Positions 19,832-30,137 of a stretch of 64,000 nucleotides of DNA are shown in pieces (position 1 is the stretch's first letter; each line of letters begins with the position of its first letter). The stretch is from the NCBI GenBank assembly GCA_902612805.1, contig CACMEY010000004.1:62001-126000 (forward strand), written 5' to 3'. The notes beneath the pieces were generated by a model. That model was given only the letters and a program-made list of their open reading frames with translations. It made no database searches and had not been told where the DNA came from. Source of the stretch: an uncultured Alphaproteobacteria bacterium. GTDB taxonomy: Bacteria > Pseudomonadota > Alphaproteobacteria > HIMB59 > GCA-002718135. Both the position numbers and the translations under genes were made by a program.

Positions 19832-20766
19832 TTAAATACTTTGAATTTGAAGACAAAATAGAAAAAGTGGAAACTATTTTAAATAAATTATCTGAGAATA
19901 AAGATTTAAATTTAGACAAAATTAATAAACTAAAAAAAGAAAAACAAGAATTATATAAAAAAATCTACTCAAATTTAGATCCTTGGCAAAAAGTACAAGT
20001 ATCTCGTCATGGAGATAGACCTCACACAATAGATTATATAAAAAATATATTCCATGACATTGTACTTTTGCATGGAGATAAAAAATATGCCGATGATAAT
20101 GCAATAGTAGGAGGAATAGCTAAGATTGATGGCAATTCGCTTTTTTTTGTAGGAACAGAAAAAGGTAATACAATGGAAACAAGAATTAAACATAACTTTG
20201 GAATGGCTAAGCCTGAGGGTTACAGAAAAGTTCAAAGATTATTAAAATTAGCAGAAAAGTTTAAGTTGCCCCTAATTTCATTTGTTGATACCGCAGGAGC
20301 CTTTCCAGGAAAAGATGCTGAAGAAAGAGGTCAATCAGAGTCTATAGCCTCATCAATACTTAATTTTTTAAAGACAAAAATTCCAACAATATCAATTATA
20401 ATTGGAGAGGGTGGGTCAGGTGGTGCTATAGGAATAGCAACTTCTGATAGAGTATTAATGTTAGAGCATTCAATATATTCTGTAATATCTCCAGAGGGCT
20501 GCGCATCTATTTTATGGCGCAACACAAAATTTTCTCAGGAAGCAGCAAAAACTTTAAAGTTAACATCAGCTGATTGTAAAAATTTTAAAATTATTGATGA
20601 TATTATTCCTGAGCCTTATGGAGGTGCACATAGACATCCAAAAAAACAAGCCGATTTAATAAAGGAAAAAATTATTAATCTTATTAAAGAGCTTAAACAA
20701 ATCTCTATTAATGATCTAGTTCAAATTAGAAAAGAGAAGTATTTAAATATCACCTCTGATATTTAA
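19828..20766 (+). CDS. accA: Acetyl-CoA carboxylase carboxyltransferase subunit alpha
   Basis: A 312-residue subunit of the carboxyltransferase that moves CO2 from carboxybiotin to acetyl-CoA, the first step of fatty acid synthesis. Characteristic segments are the N-terminal coiled coil, [58 protein letters not shown] and [15 protein letters not shown]. The length matches the family. It overlaps the solenoid gene by 4 bases and the convergent secA by 4 bases. Confidence 0.97.
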   Translation: MIKYFEFEDKIEKVETILNKLSENKDLNLDKINKLKKEKQELYKKIYSNLDPWQKVQVSRHGDRPHTIDYIKNIFHDIVLLHGDKKYADDNAIVGGIAKIDGNSLFFVGTEKGNTMETRIKHNFGMAKPEGYRKVQRLLKLAEKFKLPLISFVDTAGAFPGKDAEERGQSESIASSILNFLKTKIPTISIIIGEGGSGGAIGIATSDRVLMLEHSIYSVISPEGCASILWRNTKFSQEAAKTLKLTSADCKNFKIIDDIIPEPYGGAHRHPKKQADLIKEKIINLIKELKQISINDLVQIRKEKYLNITSDI

Positions 20767-23291
20767 CTACCATGACAATGTTTGTATTTTTTACCTGAAC
20801 CACACGGACAAGTTTCATTTCTACCTATTTTTTTTGTAATAATTCTTCTTGGTTCAGAAGATAAATTTTTCGCACTGTTATCATTAACATTACTATTATT
20901 TTCACCTACTAGCTTAATATTAAATAAAGTTTTTAACACCCTTTCATTTTGGTTTGAAAGCATTTCGTCAAAATAATCAAAGGATTCTTTTTTATATTCA
21001 TAGAATGGATCTTTACCTCCCATAGCTCTTAAATTAACACTACCACGTAAAGAATCCATTGCAGCTAAATGATCTCTCCAATCCTTGTCTATTTGAAATA
21101 ACATTACTCTTTTTTCTGCAAATTTTAATAAATCAGCTGAATATTGATGTTGTTTTTCTTTATATTTTTGATTTATTTGATCCAATGATCTTTTTTTGAT
21201 TTCCTCATCATCAACACCCTCTTCATCAAACCATTTTGATACAGGAATATTTATTCCAAATATTTCTTTAATTTTTTCTTTTAATAAATTTCCATCCCAT
21301 TCGTGTGAGTATTTTTTTGGAGGAATAGTAATATCAATTAAATAATCAACATAGTCTGATATCATTTCTTGAATAATTTTAGATTGATCATTTGTGTTAA
21401 GAATTTCTCTTCTATTTTGATAAATTATTTTTCTTTGATCATTTAAAATATCATCAAATTTTAAAATTTGTTTTCTCATATCAAAGTTGTGACTTTCAAC
21501 TTTTTCCTGAGCTCTCTCTAAAGATTTGGTAATCATAGAATGAGTAATAACTTCACCATCTTTAAGGCCTAATTTTGATAATACATTTTCAAGCGTTTTT
21601 GATCCAAATATTCTCATTAGATCATCCTCTAATGACAAAAAAAAGATACTTTCACCAATATCTCCTTGTCTACCTGATCTACCTCTTAATTGATTATCAA
21701 TTCTTCTACTTTCATGCCTTTCTGTACCAATTATGAGCAAACCACCAGCTTCAATTGCTTCTTTTTTTAAATTAACATCACCATTTCCCAATTTAATATC
21801 AGTACCTCTTCCCGCCATATTAGTTGAAATAGTAATATTGCCTGGCATTCCAGCCTCTTCAATAATTTTTGCTTCACTCGTATGATTTTTAGCATTTAGA
21901 ATATTATGCTTTAGATTTTCTCTTTTTAATAAATCGGAAATTTTTATAGAATTTTCTACTGAAGTAGTTCCTATTAGAATTGGTTGATTGATTTTATTTC
22001 GCGACTTAACAAGATCTAACACAGCATTGTATTTTTCTCTTTTTGTCATATAAATTTGATCGTTTTTATCAAGACGATTTACTTTAATATTAGGAGGAAT
22101 TTCAACAACCTCCAAATCATATATACTTTCAAATTCTTTCGCTTCTGTTGTGGCAGTTCCTGTCATCCCACTAAGACGATGATAAGTTCTAAAAAAATTT
22201 TGATATGTAACAGAGGCAATTGTTTGATTTTCCTTTTGGATTACTAATTTTTCTTTTGCTTCTATAGCTTGATGCAATCCATCTCCATATCTTCTTCCTT
22301 CCATGGCTCGTCCAGTTAACTCATCAATAATAACTACACTTCTATCTTTAATTATATAATCTTTATCTTTTACAAATAAATGATGTGCCCTAAGTGCTTG
22401 GATAATATTATGGTTCAAAACCATATTTCCTAAATCCTGCAGTGTACCTTCTTTAATAATTCCATTTTCCTTCAATAATTTTTCACAAAATTCCATTCCC
22501 TCTGTAGTAAGTAGAATACTTTTACTTTCTTCATTAATTTCAAAATCATTTTCTCTCAGAATTTTAATTATTTTATCAATTTTAGGAAATAAATCAGTAT
22601 TGGAATTTGATTCTGCAGATATTACAAGAGGTGTCCTAGCTTCATCTATTAAAATACTATCTACTTCATCTACTATTGCAAATGCATTTTTTTTAAAACA
22701 CAAGTTATTGTAATCATTTTTAAGATTATCTCTTAAATAATCAAATCCAATTTCATTATTAGTTGCATACACTACATCTGCATCATACTGATTAGATCTT
22801 TCTTCATGATGTGTTTCTGAAGTAACACAGCCAACACTAAGACCAAGAAAATTAAATATTTGACCCATCCATTCAGCGTCTCTTTTTGCTAGATAATCAT
22901 TAACTGTAATAATATGTACCGATAAGTTTTCTATAGCATTTGCATAAGCAGCTAGAGTAGCGACTAATGTTTTGCCTTCTCCTGTTTTCATTTCAGTTAT
23001 TTTATTTTCGTATAAGACCATTCCACCTATTATTTGAACATCATAGTGTCTCATATTTAATGTTCTTTTTGATGTCTCTCTAACTACTGCAAATATTTCT
23101 GGTAATGATTTAGTTATAGATCCAGTTTCATTAAATTTATTTTTAAAGTAATTTGTTTTATCTTTTAATTCTTGATCAGAAAGTTTGGAAATTTCTTCTT
23201 CTAGTTTATTTACTTTCTCAACAAAACTTGCATATTTTTTAAGTGAATTAGATTTTATAGAACCAAATAATTTATTAACGATATTAATCAT
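20763..23291 (-). CDS. secA: Preprotein translocase ATPase SecA
   Basis: An 842-residue motor that drives proteins through SecYEG. It shows the Walker A region [12 protein letters not shown], the DEAD-box variant [14 protein letters not shown], the preprotein cross-linking domain, [22 protein letters not shown] and the helical scaffold. The C-terminal SEC-C zinc motif [14 protein letters not shown] is intact. It is slightly shorter than the E. coli protein because the linkers are short. It is a single-gene transcript, divergent from argJ across 63 bases. Confidence 0.98.
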   Translation of the reverse strand: MINIVNKLFGSIKSNSLKKYASFVEKVNKLEEEISKLSDQELKDKTNYFKNKFNETGSITKSLPEIFAVVRETSKRTLNMRHYDVQIIGGMVLYENKITEMKTGEGKTLVATLAAYANAIENLSVHIITVNDYLAKRDAEWMGQIFNFLGLSVGCVTSETHHEERSNQYDADVVYATNNEIGFDYLRDNLKNDYNNLCFKKNAFAIVDEVDSILIDEARTPLVISAESNSNTDLFPKIDKIIKILRENDFEINEESKSILLTTEGMEFCEKLLKENGIIKEGTLQDLGNMVLNHNIIQALRAHHLFVKDKDYIIKDRSVVIIDELTGRAMEGRRYGDGLHQAIEAKEKLVIQKENQTIASVTYQNFFRTYHRLSGMTGTATTEAKEFESIYDLEVVEIPPNIKVNRLDKNDQIYMTKREKYNAVLDLVKSRNKINQPILIGTTSVENSIKISDLLKRENLKHNILNAKNHTSEAKIIEEAGMPGNITISTNMAGRGTDIKLGNGDVNLKKEAIEAGGLLIIGTERHESRRIDNQLRGRSGRQGDIGESIFFLSLEDDLMRIFGSKTLENVLSKLGLKDGEVITHSMITKSLERAQEKVESHNFDMRKQILKFDDILNDQRKIIYQNRREILNTNDQSKIIQEMISDYVDYLIDITIPPKKYSHEWDGNLLKEKIKEIFGINIPVSKWFDEEGVDDEEIKKRSLDQINQKYKEKQHQYSADLLKFAEKRVMLFQIDKDWRDHLAAMDSLRGSVNLRAMGGKDPFYEYKKESFDYFDEMLSNQNERVLKTLFNIKLVGENNSNVNDNSAKNLSSEPRRIITKKIGRNETCPCGSGKKYKHCHGS

Positions 23292-23354
23292 GTTATGATA
23301 AATGGCATTTAATATATGAAAAATATTTTTCTACAAAGGAATTTAAGCTAAAAT

Positions 23355-24566
23355 ATGGTCAATAAAGTGATTTCAATATTTAAGCCAAAAAAAATCAAAG
23401 ATTTTAATCCTAGCGGACTTAATATATATACTTTTAATGCTGGATTTAAAAAAAAAGATAAAGATCTTTTATTAATTATTTTTAATAAAATTATAAATGT
23501 ATGTTGTGTTTATTCAAAAACATCAACGCCTTCAGCTCCTATAATTTGGGATAAAAAAAACAATAAAGGAAAGGCTAAAGCATTAGTTGTGAATGCTGGT
23601 AATGCGAATGCGCATACTGGTAAAGATGGTCTTAAAATTATTGATAAGTATGTGCAAGCATTAACAAAAAAAATTAAATGTAAATCCAATGAAGTTTTAG
23701 TATCATCTACTGGGGTAATTGGTGAAAAATTTAATCCTAATTTAATTATTAATAAATTTGAAAAAATAAATTCCAAAAATAAAAATAGTTTACTAGAGGG
23801 TGCTAAAGCAATTATGACAACAGATACTTTCCCTAAGGTATCGATAAAAAATATTAATTTAGACAATCAATCATTTAAAATTTATGGAATAGCAAAAGGA
23901 TCAGGAATGATACAGCCAAATATGGGAACCATGTTGGTGTATATTTTTTTAGAATGTGAAATTTCAAAACAGTATATGTTTAGACTACTTAAAAATAATT
24001 TAGATAACACGTTTAATTCTATAACCGTAGATAGTGATACATCGACAAGTGATACTTTAATGATGTTTTCCGTTGGTAATAAAAGTATAAATTTAAATAA
24101 AAATAATTTTAAAACATTAAATTACAAAATATATGAATTAATGCATGATTTATCTCTTCAAGTAATTAAAGATGGAGAGGGTATTTCTAAGTTGATAAGA
24201 GTAAATGTCTTGAATGCAAGATCTAAGAATCAAGCAAAAAAAATTTCATTTAGTATTGCTAATTCTCCTTTAGTTAAAACAGCTATAGCTGGTGAAGATG
24301 CAAATTGGGGCAGAATAATAATGGCAATTGGCAAAACTGAAGAAAGTATCAATCAAAATAAAATTAAAATTTTTTTTGGTAATAATATTGTTTGCGAAAA
24401 TGGTTCCATAAGTAAAAAAATAAATATTAGAAAACTTAATCAATATATGAAAAAAAATACTATAGATATTAATGTAAAATTAAACATAGGTAAGTTTAAT
24501 CACACAGTCTATGGAAATGATCTTACTTTTGAATATTTAAAGATTAATGCTGATTACAGGTCATAG
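23355..24566 (+). CDS. argJ: Bifunctional glutamate N-acetyltransferase / ornithine acetyltransferase
   Basis: A 403-residue ArgJ. It recycles the acetyl group from N-acetylornithine to glutamate in arginine synthesis. It self-cleaves before a Thr in AIMTTDTFPK (about residue 155), which becomes the N-terminal nucleophile. The oxyanion-hole segment STGVIGE and the segments GMIQPNMGTMLVY and AIAGEDANWGRI are also present. The C-terminus ends with the usual short tail. It is convergent with a methyltransferase gene, with only 2 bases between them. Confidence 0.96.
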   Translation: MVNKVISIFKPKKIKDFNPSGLNIYTFNAGFKKKDKDLLLIIFNKIINVCCVYSKTSTPSAPIIWDKKNNKGKAKALVVNAGNANAHTGKDGLKIIDKYVQALTKKIKCKSNEVLVSSTGVIGEKFNPNLIINKFEKINSKNKNSLLEGAKAIMTTDTFPKVSIKNINLDNQSFKIYGIAKGSGMIQPNMGTMLVYIFLECEISKQYMFRLLKNNLDNTFNSITVDSDTSTSDTLMMFSVGNKSINLNKNNFKTLNYKIYELMHDLSLQVIKDGEGISKLIRVNVLNARSKNQAKKISFSIANSPLVKTAIAGEDANWGRIIMAIGKTEESINQNKIKIFFGNNIVCENGSISKKINIRKLNQYMKKNTIDINVKLNIGKFNHTVYGNDLTFEYLKINADYRS

Positions 24567-24568
24567 CA

Positions 24569-25345
24569 TTATTTTTTCCAAGCACAAATTGTACTATAAT
24601 TTATATCAAGGTTAAAATTATCTTTATAATATTCTTTTCTAAATTGTTCTTCCAAATAAATAAAGTATTTCTTATTCTCAAAATATTTTCTTTTATCATA
24701 CCCTGCGTAGGGTAAGTTTAAAAATCTCACGTCATCGAGTAGTTTTTTAAAAACTGAATATTCTATGGTGAAATTATTAGTATTTATTAAAGGTGCATCA
24801 AAATTGTATAGTTTAAGTATTTTAAAAATATCATTGTTATCTAAAATTGGATTAACTCTCTGATACATCCCTCCATATAAAATATTATCAGTTTCATACA
24901 TCGAATTTACAAGTTGATAAATATTTTCAGCATTAGGAATGGTTGCTATAAATAACCCATTTGAATTTAGGTTTTGAAAAATCTTTTCTATTAATTTCTC
25001 AAAATTAGATATTAATTGAATAAAAAAATTACTAAAAATTAAATCAAATTTTTTATCCCCAAACTGTAAATTGTCCAAATCAATTTCTATAAATTTTTGA
25101 TCTGTCTTTTTTGAAAAAAGAGATATATCTATGTCAGCACTTGTTATAGAACAAGAAGCAAATCTCTCTTTCAGATAATTAATAATTAATTTGTCATTAA
25201 TCCCAAGTTCTAAAATATTATTAAAAGGAACTTTCAAAATATCTAGAGAATCAATTATATTTTTACTTATTTCATTATAAATAAAGTTTTCTCCATATTT
25301 TCTATCCTTGGTTCTTAATAGTTTAAGGTATTTTTTGTTTATCAT
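24569..25345 (-). CDS. SAM-dependent methyltransferase-fold protein (NDUFAF5/BioC-like)
   Basis: A 258-residue protein with a class I methyltransferase fold. Motif I is degenerate (ILELGINDK), followed by ADID at the ribose-binding acidic position and FDLIFSNFFIQLISN as motif IV. The C-terminal half, with the VNPILDNNDIFKILKLYNF and LPYAG segments, resembles the alphaproteobacterial homologues of NDUFAF5, a complex I assembly factor, rather than BioC. The ATG at 25345 is preferred over a TTG eight codons upstream that precedes no conserved residues. It is 26 bases from the divergent small gene. Substrate unproven. Confidence 0.75.
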   Translation of the reverse strand: MINKKYLKLLRTKDRKYGENFIYNEISKNIIDSLDILKVPFNNILELGINDKLIINYLKERFASCSITSADIDISLFSKKTDQKFIEIDLDNLQFGDKKFDLIFSNFFIQLISNFEKLIEKIFQNLNSNGLFIATIPNAENIYQLVNSMYETDNILYGGMYQRVNPILDNNDIFKILKLYNFDAPLINTNNFTIEYSVFKKLLDDVRFLNLPYAGYDKRKYFENKKYFIYLEEQFRKEYYKDNFNLDINYSTICAWKK

Positions 25346-25371
25346 TTTTTTATAAAGTATAAAAAGCAATT

Positions 25372-25854
25372 ATGGATATTATTCTTAAAGAGATAGTTAC
25401 AATTATTAAAGAAGAAACTGAAAATATTAATAAAAAAATTTATGGAACTACTTTTTTAGAAATATTAAAAGAAAAAATTATAAACAGACAAGATCAAATA
25501 CCTTTAAAAACTGCAGTAATACAAAATTCTAATATTGATTTAGAAGAAAATATAAATGTTCATGAAAAAAATCTTTTTTTTAAATTATCCCTTTACCAAA
25601 ATCCCAAATCATTATTGAAATTCGAACTGAAAAAAAATTTTCTACTTATTATTTTTAAAGAGCTTGTAAAAATTGATATTTTAAATCAAAATACTCAAAA
25701 ATATATCAATGTTAGTTTAAAGCCTTTTATGGGTGTAACATTGTCAAAGGGAACAGTATGTAATTTAAATTTTCCAAAAAATTCACTAATTATGCAATTA
25801 GAATCTGATGATGTTAATTTTGATATTGAAAAAAAAACAGATGAAACAATATAA
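25372..25854 (+). CDS. Conserved-position protein of unknown function (160 aa)
   Basis: Not recognised. A 160-residue soluble protein without signal peptide or membrane helix. The N-terminal third is helical and charged; the C-terminal half has several beta strands (KFELKKNFLLIIFKEL, INVSLKPFMGVTLSKGT, NSLIMQLESDDV). The last part has a small cupin-like pattern, but no metal His cluster is visible. It precedes the DUF1178 gene by 5 bases and is probably co-transcribed with it. In many alphaproteobacteria this place, upstream of DUF1178, holds a glutaredoxin gene; this protein has no CxxC and is not one. Confidence 0.65.
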   Translation: MDIILKEIVTIIKEETENINKKIYGTTFLEILKEKIINRQDQIPLKTAVIQNSNIDLEENINVHEKNLFFKLSLYQNPKSLLKFELKKNFLLIIFKELVKIDILNQNTQKYINVSLKPFMGVTLSKGTVCNLNFPKNSLIMQLESDDVNFDIEKKTDETI

Positions 25855-25859
25855 GATAT

Positions 25860-26273
25860 ATGATTGTTTTTAATCTTAATTGCTCTGATTGTGCCTCTTC
25901 TTTTGAAGGATGGTTCGAAAATACGAAGGACTACAATAAGCAAATTAGAAAAGGTTTACTCACTTGTCCTTCCTGTAATAGTACACAAATTAAAAAAGGT
26001 TTAATGACTCCAAATCTATCAAAAAAATCAAATTCAAAAATTGCTAAAAGAAATAAATCAATAGCTTCAAATGTTAAGAAGCTAAAAAAGATTATAGAAA
26101 AAGAATTTGATTATGTTGGTGATAAATTTACGGAGGAAGCAAAGAAAATTAAATATGGTGAAGTTAAGGAACGTGCAATATATGGCGAAGCATCTATTGA
26201 ACAAACTAAAGAATTAATAGACGAAGATATCGATGTACTACCATTGCCTTTTTCAACAAAAAAAACTAATTAA
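25860..26273 (+). CDS. DUF1178 zinc-ribbon protein
   Basis: A 137-residue protein. It starts with IVFNLNCSDCASSFEGWF and continues to LTCPSCNSTQIKKGLMTP, giving two Cys pairs that form a zinc ribbon. This is followed by a Lys-rich linker and a C-terminal ARAIYGEASIEQ-like segment (here ERAIYGEASIEQTKEL). This layout is the DUF1178 family, common in alphaproteobacteria beside ubiG and lysC, as here. The function is unknown. It overlaps the convergent ubiG by 8 bases. Confidence 0.92.
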   Translation: MIVFNLNCSDCASSFEGWFENTKDYNKQIRKGLLTCPSCNSTQIKKGLMTPNLSKKSNSKIAKRNKSIASNVKKLKKIIEKEFDYVGDKFTEEAKKIKYGEVKERAIYGEASIEQTKELIDEDIDVLPLPFSTKKTN

Positions 26274-26973
26274 TTAAACTAGCAGTACAAAAATAATTGA
26301 TCATATAATTTTTTGATAATTTCCATTCCCCGTTTAATGGATTAAAAACAAGACCTTTAATATTTTTAAAATGAAGATTTTCTTGTGTTAAAGTTTTTTT
26401 TAATTCTTCAGGTTTAATTAATTTATTATAATCATGTGTTCCTTTAGGTATCCATTTAAGAATATTTTCAGCAATACTAATTGCAAATAATTTAGAAAGT
26501 GAATTTCTATTAATTGTGGAAATTATAATTATACCGTTTTTATTTAAATTTTTTTTTATCTTTCTAATAGTTTTTTTCCAGTCATCTAAATGTTCTAAAA
26601 CTTCAAACATTAGTATTAAATCAAATTTTCCATCTAATTTTGATTTTTCAACATCTTTATGAATATAATTAATTTTAAGTTTATTTTTTTTGGAATGTAT
26701 TTTAGCAGCACTGATATTATTTGGAGCAAAATCTATTCCAGTAACTTTAGCCCCTAGTCTTGCTAGTGGCTCACAAATAATTCCTCCACCACAACCTACA
26801 TCTAGTATTTTAAAATTTTTAATATCCCTATTTCCAATTTGATCTAATAAATAAGTCATTCTATGACTTTTTATCTGATGAAGAATCTTAAATTTACCAT
26901 TTTCATTCCACCATTCATCTGAAAGATGATTAAACAAGGTAAATTCTTCATTTTTTGATTTTATATTCATCAT
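26266..26973 (-). CDS. ubiG: Ubiquinone biosynthesis O-methyltransferase
   Basis: A 235-residue SAM methyltransferase. The UbiG signature DEWWNENGKFKILHQI lies near residues 19-34, motif I is LDVGCGGGIICEPLA, and motif IV is LILMFEVLEHLDD. A segment WIPKGTHDYNKLIKPEEL follows, as in UbiG. It carries out both O-methylation steps of ubiquinone synthesis at the membrane face. It is a single gene divergent from lysC, with a shared 63-base gap. Confidence 0.96.
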   Translation of the reverse strand: MMNIKSKNEEFTLFNHLSDEWWNENGKFKILHQIKSHRMTYLLDQIGNRDIKNFKILDVGCGGGIICEPLARLGAKVTGIDFAPNNISAAKIHSKKNKLKINYIHKDVEKSKLDGKFDLILMFEVLEHLDDWKKTIRKIKKNLNKNGIIIISTINRNSLSKLFAISIAENILKWIPKGTHDYNKLIKPEELKKTLTQENLHFKNIKGLVFNPLNGEWKLSKNYMINYFCTASLIN

Positions 26974-26978
26974 AAAAC

Positions 26979-27005
26979 TTGTTTGTTAGAAACAATAATT
27001 ATAAT
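26979..27005 (+). promoter_or_regulatory. Putative lysC promoter with symmetrical -10 region
   Basis: A perfect TATAAT (27000-27005) stands 31 bases before the lysC ATG, with a poor -35 (TTGTTT 26979-26984, 15-base spacer). The sequence ATTATAAT gives TATAAT on both strands, so it could also serve the divergent ubiG. The short leader leaves no room for a lysine riboswitch. Confidence 0.4.
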
Positions 27006-27036
27006 AGCTGAAATAATTTAAAAAATATTTAAGTCA

Positions 27037-28248
27037 ATGAAACTTATAGTTATGAAATTTGGTGGTACTTCAGTTGGTAGTATCGACAAAATCAATAATG
27101 TTGCAAACATTATTGAAAAGCAACTAATTGATAAAAAGTTAATTGTTGTTTTATCTGCAATGTCAGGCGTTACAAATAAAATGCAGGAATATATAGATGA
27201 GATTGAGTCAAATGAGATTATTGAAAATGATTTAATTCTAACATCTGGTGAAGCCGTTTCAGTTGGACTTCTTTCTGCTATTTTAAAAAAAAGAAATATA
27301 AAATCTATTCCATTACTTGGATGGCAAATCCCAATTATAACAGACAGTAACCATCAAAAAGCTAAAATTTTAAACATAGATAAAGTTAGAATTGATAAAT
27401 ATCTAAATGATTATGATGTTTTAGTAGTTGCTGGATTCCAAGGTGTAGATGTAGATGGAAAGATTACATCATTAGGAAGGGGTGGTTCTGATACAACTGC
27501 GGTTGCTGTTGCAGCTGCTGTTGGCGCTGATAGATGTGATATTTATACAGATGTTGATGGTGTTTATTCAACTGATCCAAATCTTGAACCAAAAGCAAAA
27601 AAAATTAATAAATTAGCATTCGAAGAAATGTTAGAAATGTCTTCTACTGGGGCAAAAGTACTTCATACTCGCTCTGTTGAATTAGCGATGAAAAATAACC
27701 TTACATTGCAAGTACTTTCTTCAATAACAAAACAACGTGGTACTCTTATTGTAGATGAAAATAAATTAATTGAAAAAGAAATTGTAAGCGGAGTGAGCTT
27801 TAGTAATAATGAATCTAAACTAACCTTATCTGGTATTGCTGATAAACCTGGTATATCTGCAACAATTTTTGGATTGTTAGCTAATAATAATATTAACGTA
27901 GATATGATTGTTCAAAATACATCACAAGATGGTGTAACTGCAAATATTACCTTTACTGTTCCAAATAGTGAAATTCATAATTCTAAAAAAATATTAGAAG
28001 ACAATCAGAATTTAATTGATTTTAAATCTATTGAAACCGATAGCAATATTTCTAAAATTTCAGTAATTGGTATGGGAATGATGTCTCAATCTGGTGTAGC
28101 AAAGAAAATGTTTACAACTTTAGCTGATAATTCAATTAATATATTAGCTATCTCGACATCAGAAATAAAAATAAGTGTCTTAATTAACAAAAAATTTACA
28201 AAAATTGCTGTAAAATCTCTACATGAGGCTTATAATCTAGGAAATTAA
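27037..28248 (+). CDS. lysC: Aspartate kinase
   Basis: A 403-residue kinase that phosphorylates aspartate, opening the lysine, threonine and methionine pathways. The kinase part has KFGGTSVG at residues 7-14, LSAMSGVTN, GRGGSDTTAVAVAAA and TDVDGVYSTDPN. Two ACT domains at the C-terminus (from about residue 265, with TLSGIADKPGISATIF and SVIGMGMMSQSGVAKKMF) suggest feedback control by lysine or threonine. The stop abuts the ATG of the rodZ-like gene directly. It begins a plus-strand run to 33756. Confidence 0.97.
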   Translation: MKLIVMKFGGTSVGSIDKINNVANIIEKQLIDKKLIVVLSAMSGVTNKMQEYIDEIESNEIIENDLILTSGEAVSVGLLSAILKKRNIKSIPLLGWQIPIITDSNHQKAKILNIDKVRIDKYLNDYDVLVVAGFQGVDVDGKITSLGRGGSDTTAVAVAAAVGADRCDIYTDVDGVYSTDPNLEPKAKKINKLAFEEMLEMSSTGAKVLHTRSVELAMKNNLTLQVLSSITKQRGTLIVDENKLIEKEIVSGVSFSNNESKLTLSGIADKPGISATIFGLLANNNINVDMIVQNTSQDGVTANITFTVPNSEIHNSKKILEDNQNLIDFKSIETDSNISKISVIGMGMMSQSGVAKKMFTTLADNSINILAISTSEIKISVLINKKFTKIAVKSLHEAYNLGN

Positions 28249-29034
28249 ATGAAAACAGTAGGTCAAATTTTATCAATTGGACGAAACTCCAAAAATCTTT
28301 CAATTAGTGATATATCAATTGAGTTAAAAATTTCTAAAAGTACTATTGCTGATCTTGAAAATGATAATATAAAAAATAATCCAGATATTATTTTTAATAT
28401 TGGACATCTAAGGTCTTATTCAAACTTTCTTGAGTTAGATACTGATACAATTATCAAAAAATTTAAAGATGAAGTATCATTTAATATTAAGGAAGAGAAA
28501 AAGAATATTACCCCAATAGTAGAAAACAATTTTTTTAAAATAGAAAAATTTTTTGCTGCTTCTATAATTTTGGTTATATTTACGTCATTTTATTTTTTAT
28601 TCGTTGATCAAAATGATAATGAAATTAACTTTGCTTTAATTCCAGATATACCTGAAAGTTTGGAGCCTATAGTAGAAAAAGCCAATACTTTTGATAATTT
28701 ATCTCAAAGTAGTGATATTAAAAAAACTGATTTTATGAATACTTCTAGCGCTGTAGCATCTATAGAAACTAATGAAAAAGTGACTACCGTTGCTACATTA
28801 AAAATGTTAAATCCTACTTGGGTTCAATTAAGAGATAAAGAGGATAATATCATTTTAAGCAAGTTAATGGATAAAGATGAAGAATTTTCATATGAATTAA
28901 AATTGAATTACAATATTACTGCAGGAAATGCAGGTAATATTTTAGTACTTATAGATAATGAAGTCAGAGGAAAGATAGGCAAATACGGTGATATATTAGA
29001 CTCTTTTGTTTTATATAAAGATTTTACAAACTAA
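28249..29034 (+). CDS. rodZ: RodZ-like protein (HTH, one membrane helix, DUF4115)
   Basis: A 261-residue protein. The N-terminal helix-turn-helix of the RodZ/XRE type (about residues 1-75, with GQILSIGRNSKNLSISDISIE), a single membrane helix at about residues 101-118, an acidic periplasmic linker and a C-terminal DUF4115 beta domain (WVQLRDKEDNIILSKLMDKDEEF) match RodZ. RodZ links MreB to the elongasome. The position directly before ispG is the usual place of rodZ in many bacteria. No mreB is in view. The call rests on domain order. Confidence 0.88.
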   Translation: MKTVGQILSIGRNSKNLSISDISIELKISKSTIADLENDNIKNNPDIIFNIGHLRSYSNFLELDTDTIIKKFKDEVSFNIKEEKKNITPIVENNFFKIEKFFAASIILVIFTSFYFLFVDQNDNEINFALIPDIPESLEPIVEKANTFDNLSQSSDIKKTDFMNTSSAVASIETNEKVTTVATLKMLNPTWVQLRDKEDNIILSKLMDKDEEFSYELKLNYNITAGNAGNILVLIDNEVRGKIGKYGDILDSFVLYKDFTN

Positions 29035-29038
29035 ATAG

Positions 29039-30136
29039 ATGCTAAGACCGTATCAACAAATTCACAGAAGAAAATCGCGTGTTATTAAAGTTGGAAATAT
29101 AAGCATAGGTGGAGATAACCAAATTGCTGTTCAGACAATGACAAATACTCTGACTTCTAATGCCAAAGATACCATTGCTCAAATAGAAAGATCAGCAAAA
29201 CTTGGGGTTGATCTAGTTCGTGTTTCTGTTCCAGATAAAGAATCTTCACATTCTTTGAAAGAAATTGTCAAACACAGTCCCGTACCTATTATTGCAGATA
29301 TTCATTTTCATTATAAAAGAGGAATTGAAGCGGCAAATAATGGCGCTTCTTGTATTAGAATAAATCCTGGTAATATTGGAAGCATTGAAAGAATAAAAGA
29401 AGTAATAAAAGCTGCAAAAGATAATAATTGCTCAATTAGAGTAGGTGTTAATGCAGGAAGTTTAGAAAAACAAATTTTAGAAAAATTTTCTGAGCCTAAT
29501 CCAGAAGCTTTAGTTGAAAGTGCTAAATTAAATATAAAGATACTTGAAGACAATGATTTTACCAATTTCAAAATCAGTGTGAAATCTTCAGATATATTTA
29601 TGTCTATAAAAGCATATGAGCAATTAGCTGAATTATGTGATTATCCATTACATTTAGGTATTACGGAAGCAGGAGGAAAGAGAACTGGTTCAATTAAATC
29701 CTCAATTGGAGTTGGAAATTTACTTTTGAGAGGAATAGGGGACACAATTAGAATATCACTTTCAGATGAACCAGAAGAAGAAGTAAGGGTTGGTTTTGAA
29801 ATCTTAAAAAGCTTAGGATTAAGGAATAGAGGTGTAAAAATTATATCATGCCCTTCATGTGCTAGACAACAATTTGAAGTAATTAAAACTGTAAAAAATT
29901 TAGAAAAAAGATTAGATGATATTTCCACTCCTATAACAGTTTCAATAATTGGATGTGTTGTTAATGGTCCAGGTGAGGCAACTATGACAAATATTGGAAT
30001 AACTGGTGGTGGAAACGATACACATATGATTTATCTTGATGGTAAAAAAAATAATGTTGTAAAAAATGTAGATTTAGAAAATTATCTTGAAGATCTTATT
30101 AGGAAAAAAACTAAAGAAATAGAATTTAGAAATTAA
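29039..30136 (+). CDS. ispG: (E)-4-hydroxy-3-methylbut-2-enyl-diphosphate synthase
   Basis: A 365-residue 4Fe-4S enzyme of the MEP isoprenoid pathway that reduces MEcPP to HMBPP. The N-terminal TIM-barrel part carries [20 protein letters not shown] and RINPGNIG. The C-terminal cluster domain has CPSCAR and [10 protein letters not shown] with the three cluster Cys. It lies 4 bases after rodZ and 1 base before hisS, so it is within an operon. Confidence 0.97.
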   Translation: MLRPYQQIHRRKSRVIKVGNISIGGDNQIAVQTMTNTLTSNAKDTIAQIERSAKLGVDLVRVSVPDKESSHSLKEIVKHSPVPIIADIHFHYKRGIEAANNGASCIRINPGNIGSIERIKEVIKAAKDNNCSIRVGVNAGSLEKQILEKFSEPNPEALVESAKLNIKILEDNDFTNFKISVKSSDIFMSIKAYEQLAELCDYPLHLGITEAGGKRTGSIKSSIGVGNLLLRGIGDTIRISLSDEPEEEVRVGFEILKSLGLRNRGVKIISCPSCARQQFEVIKTVKNLEKRLDDISTPITVSIIGCVVNGPGEATMTNIGITGGGNDTHMIYLDGKKNNVVKNVDLENYLEDLIRKKTKEIEFRN

Positions 30137-30137
30137 T

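Noticed and set aside
26974-27036. Lysine riboswitch before lysC
   Set aside because: Only 63 bases separate ubiG and lysC, and the promoter takes much of it; there is no room for the aptamer.
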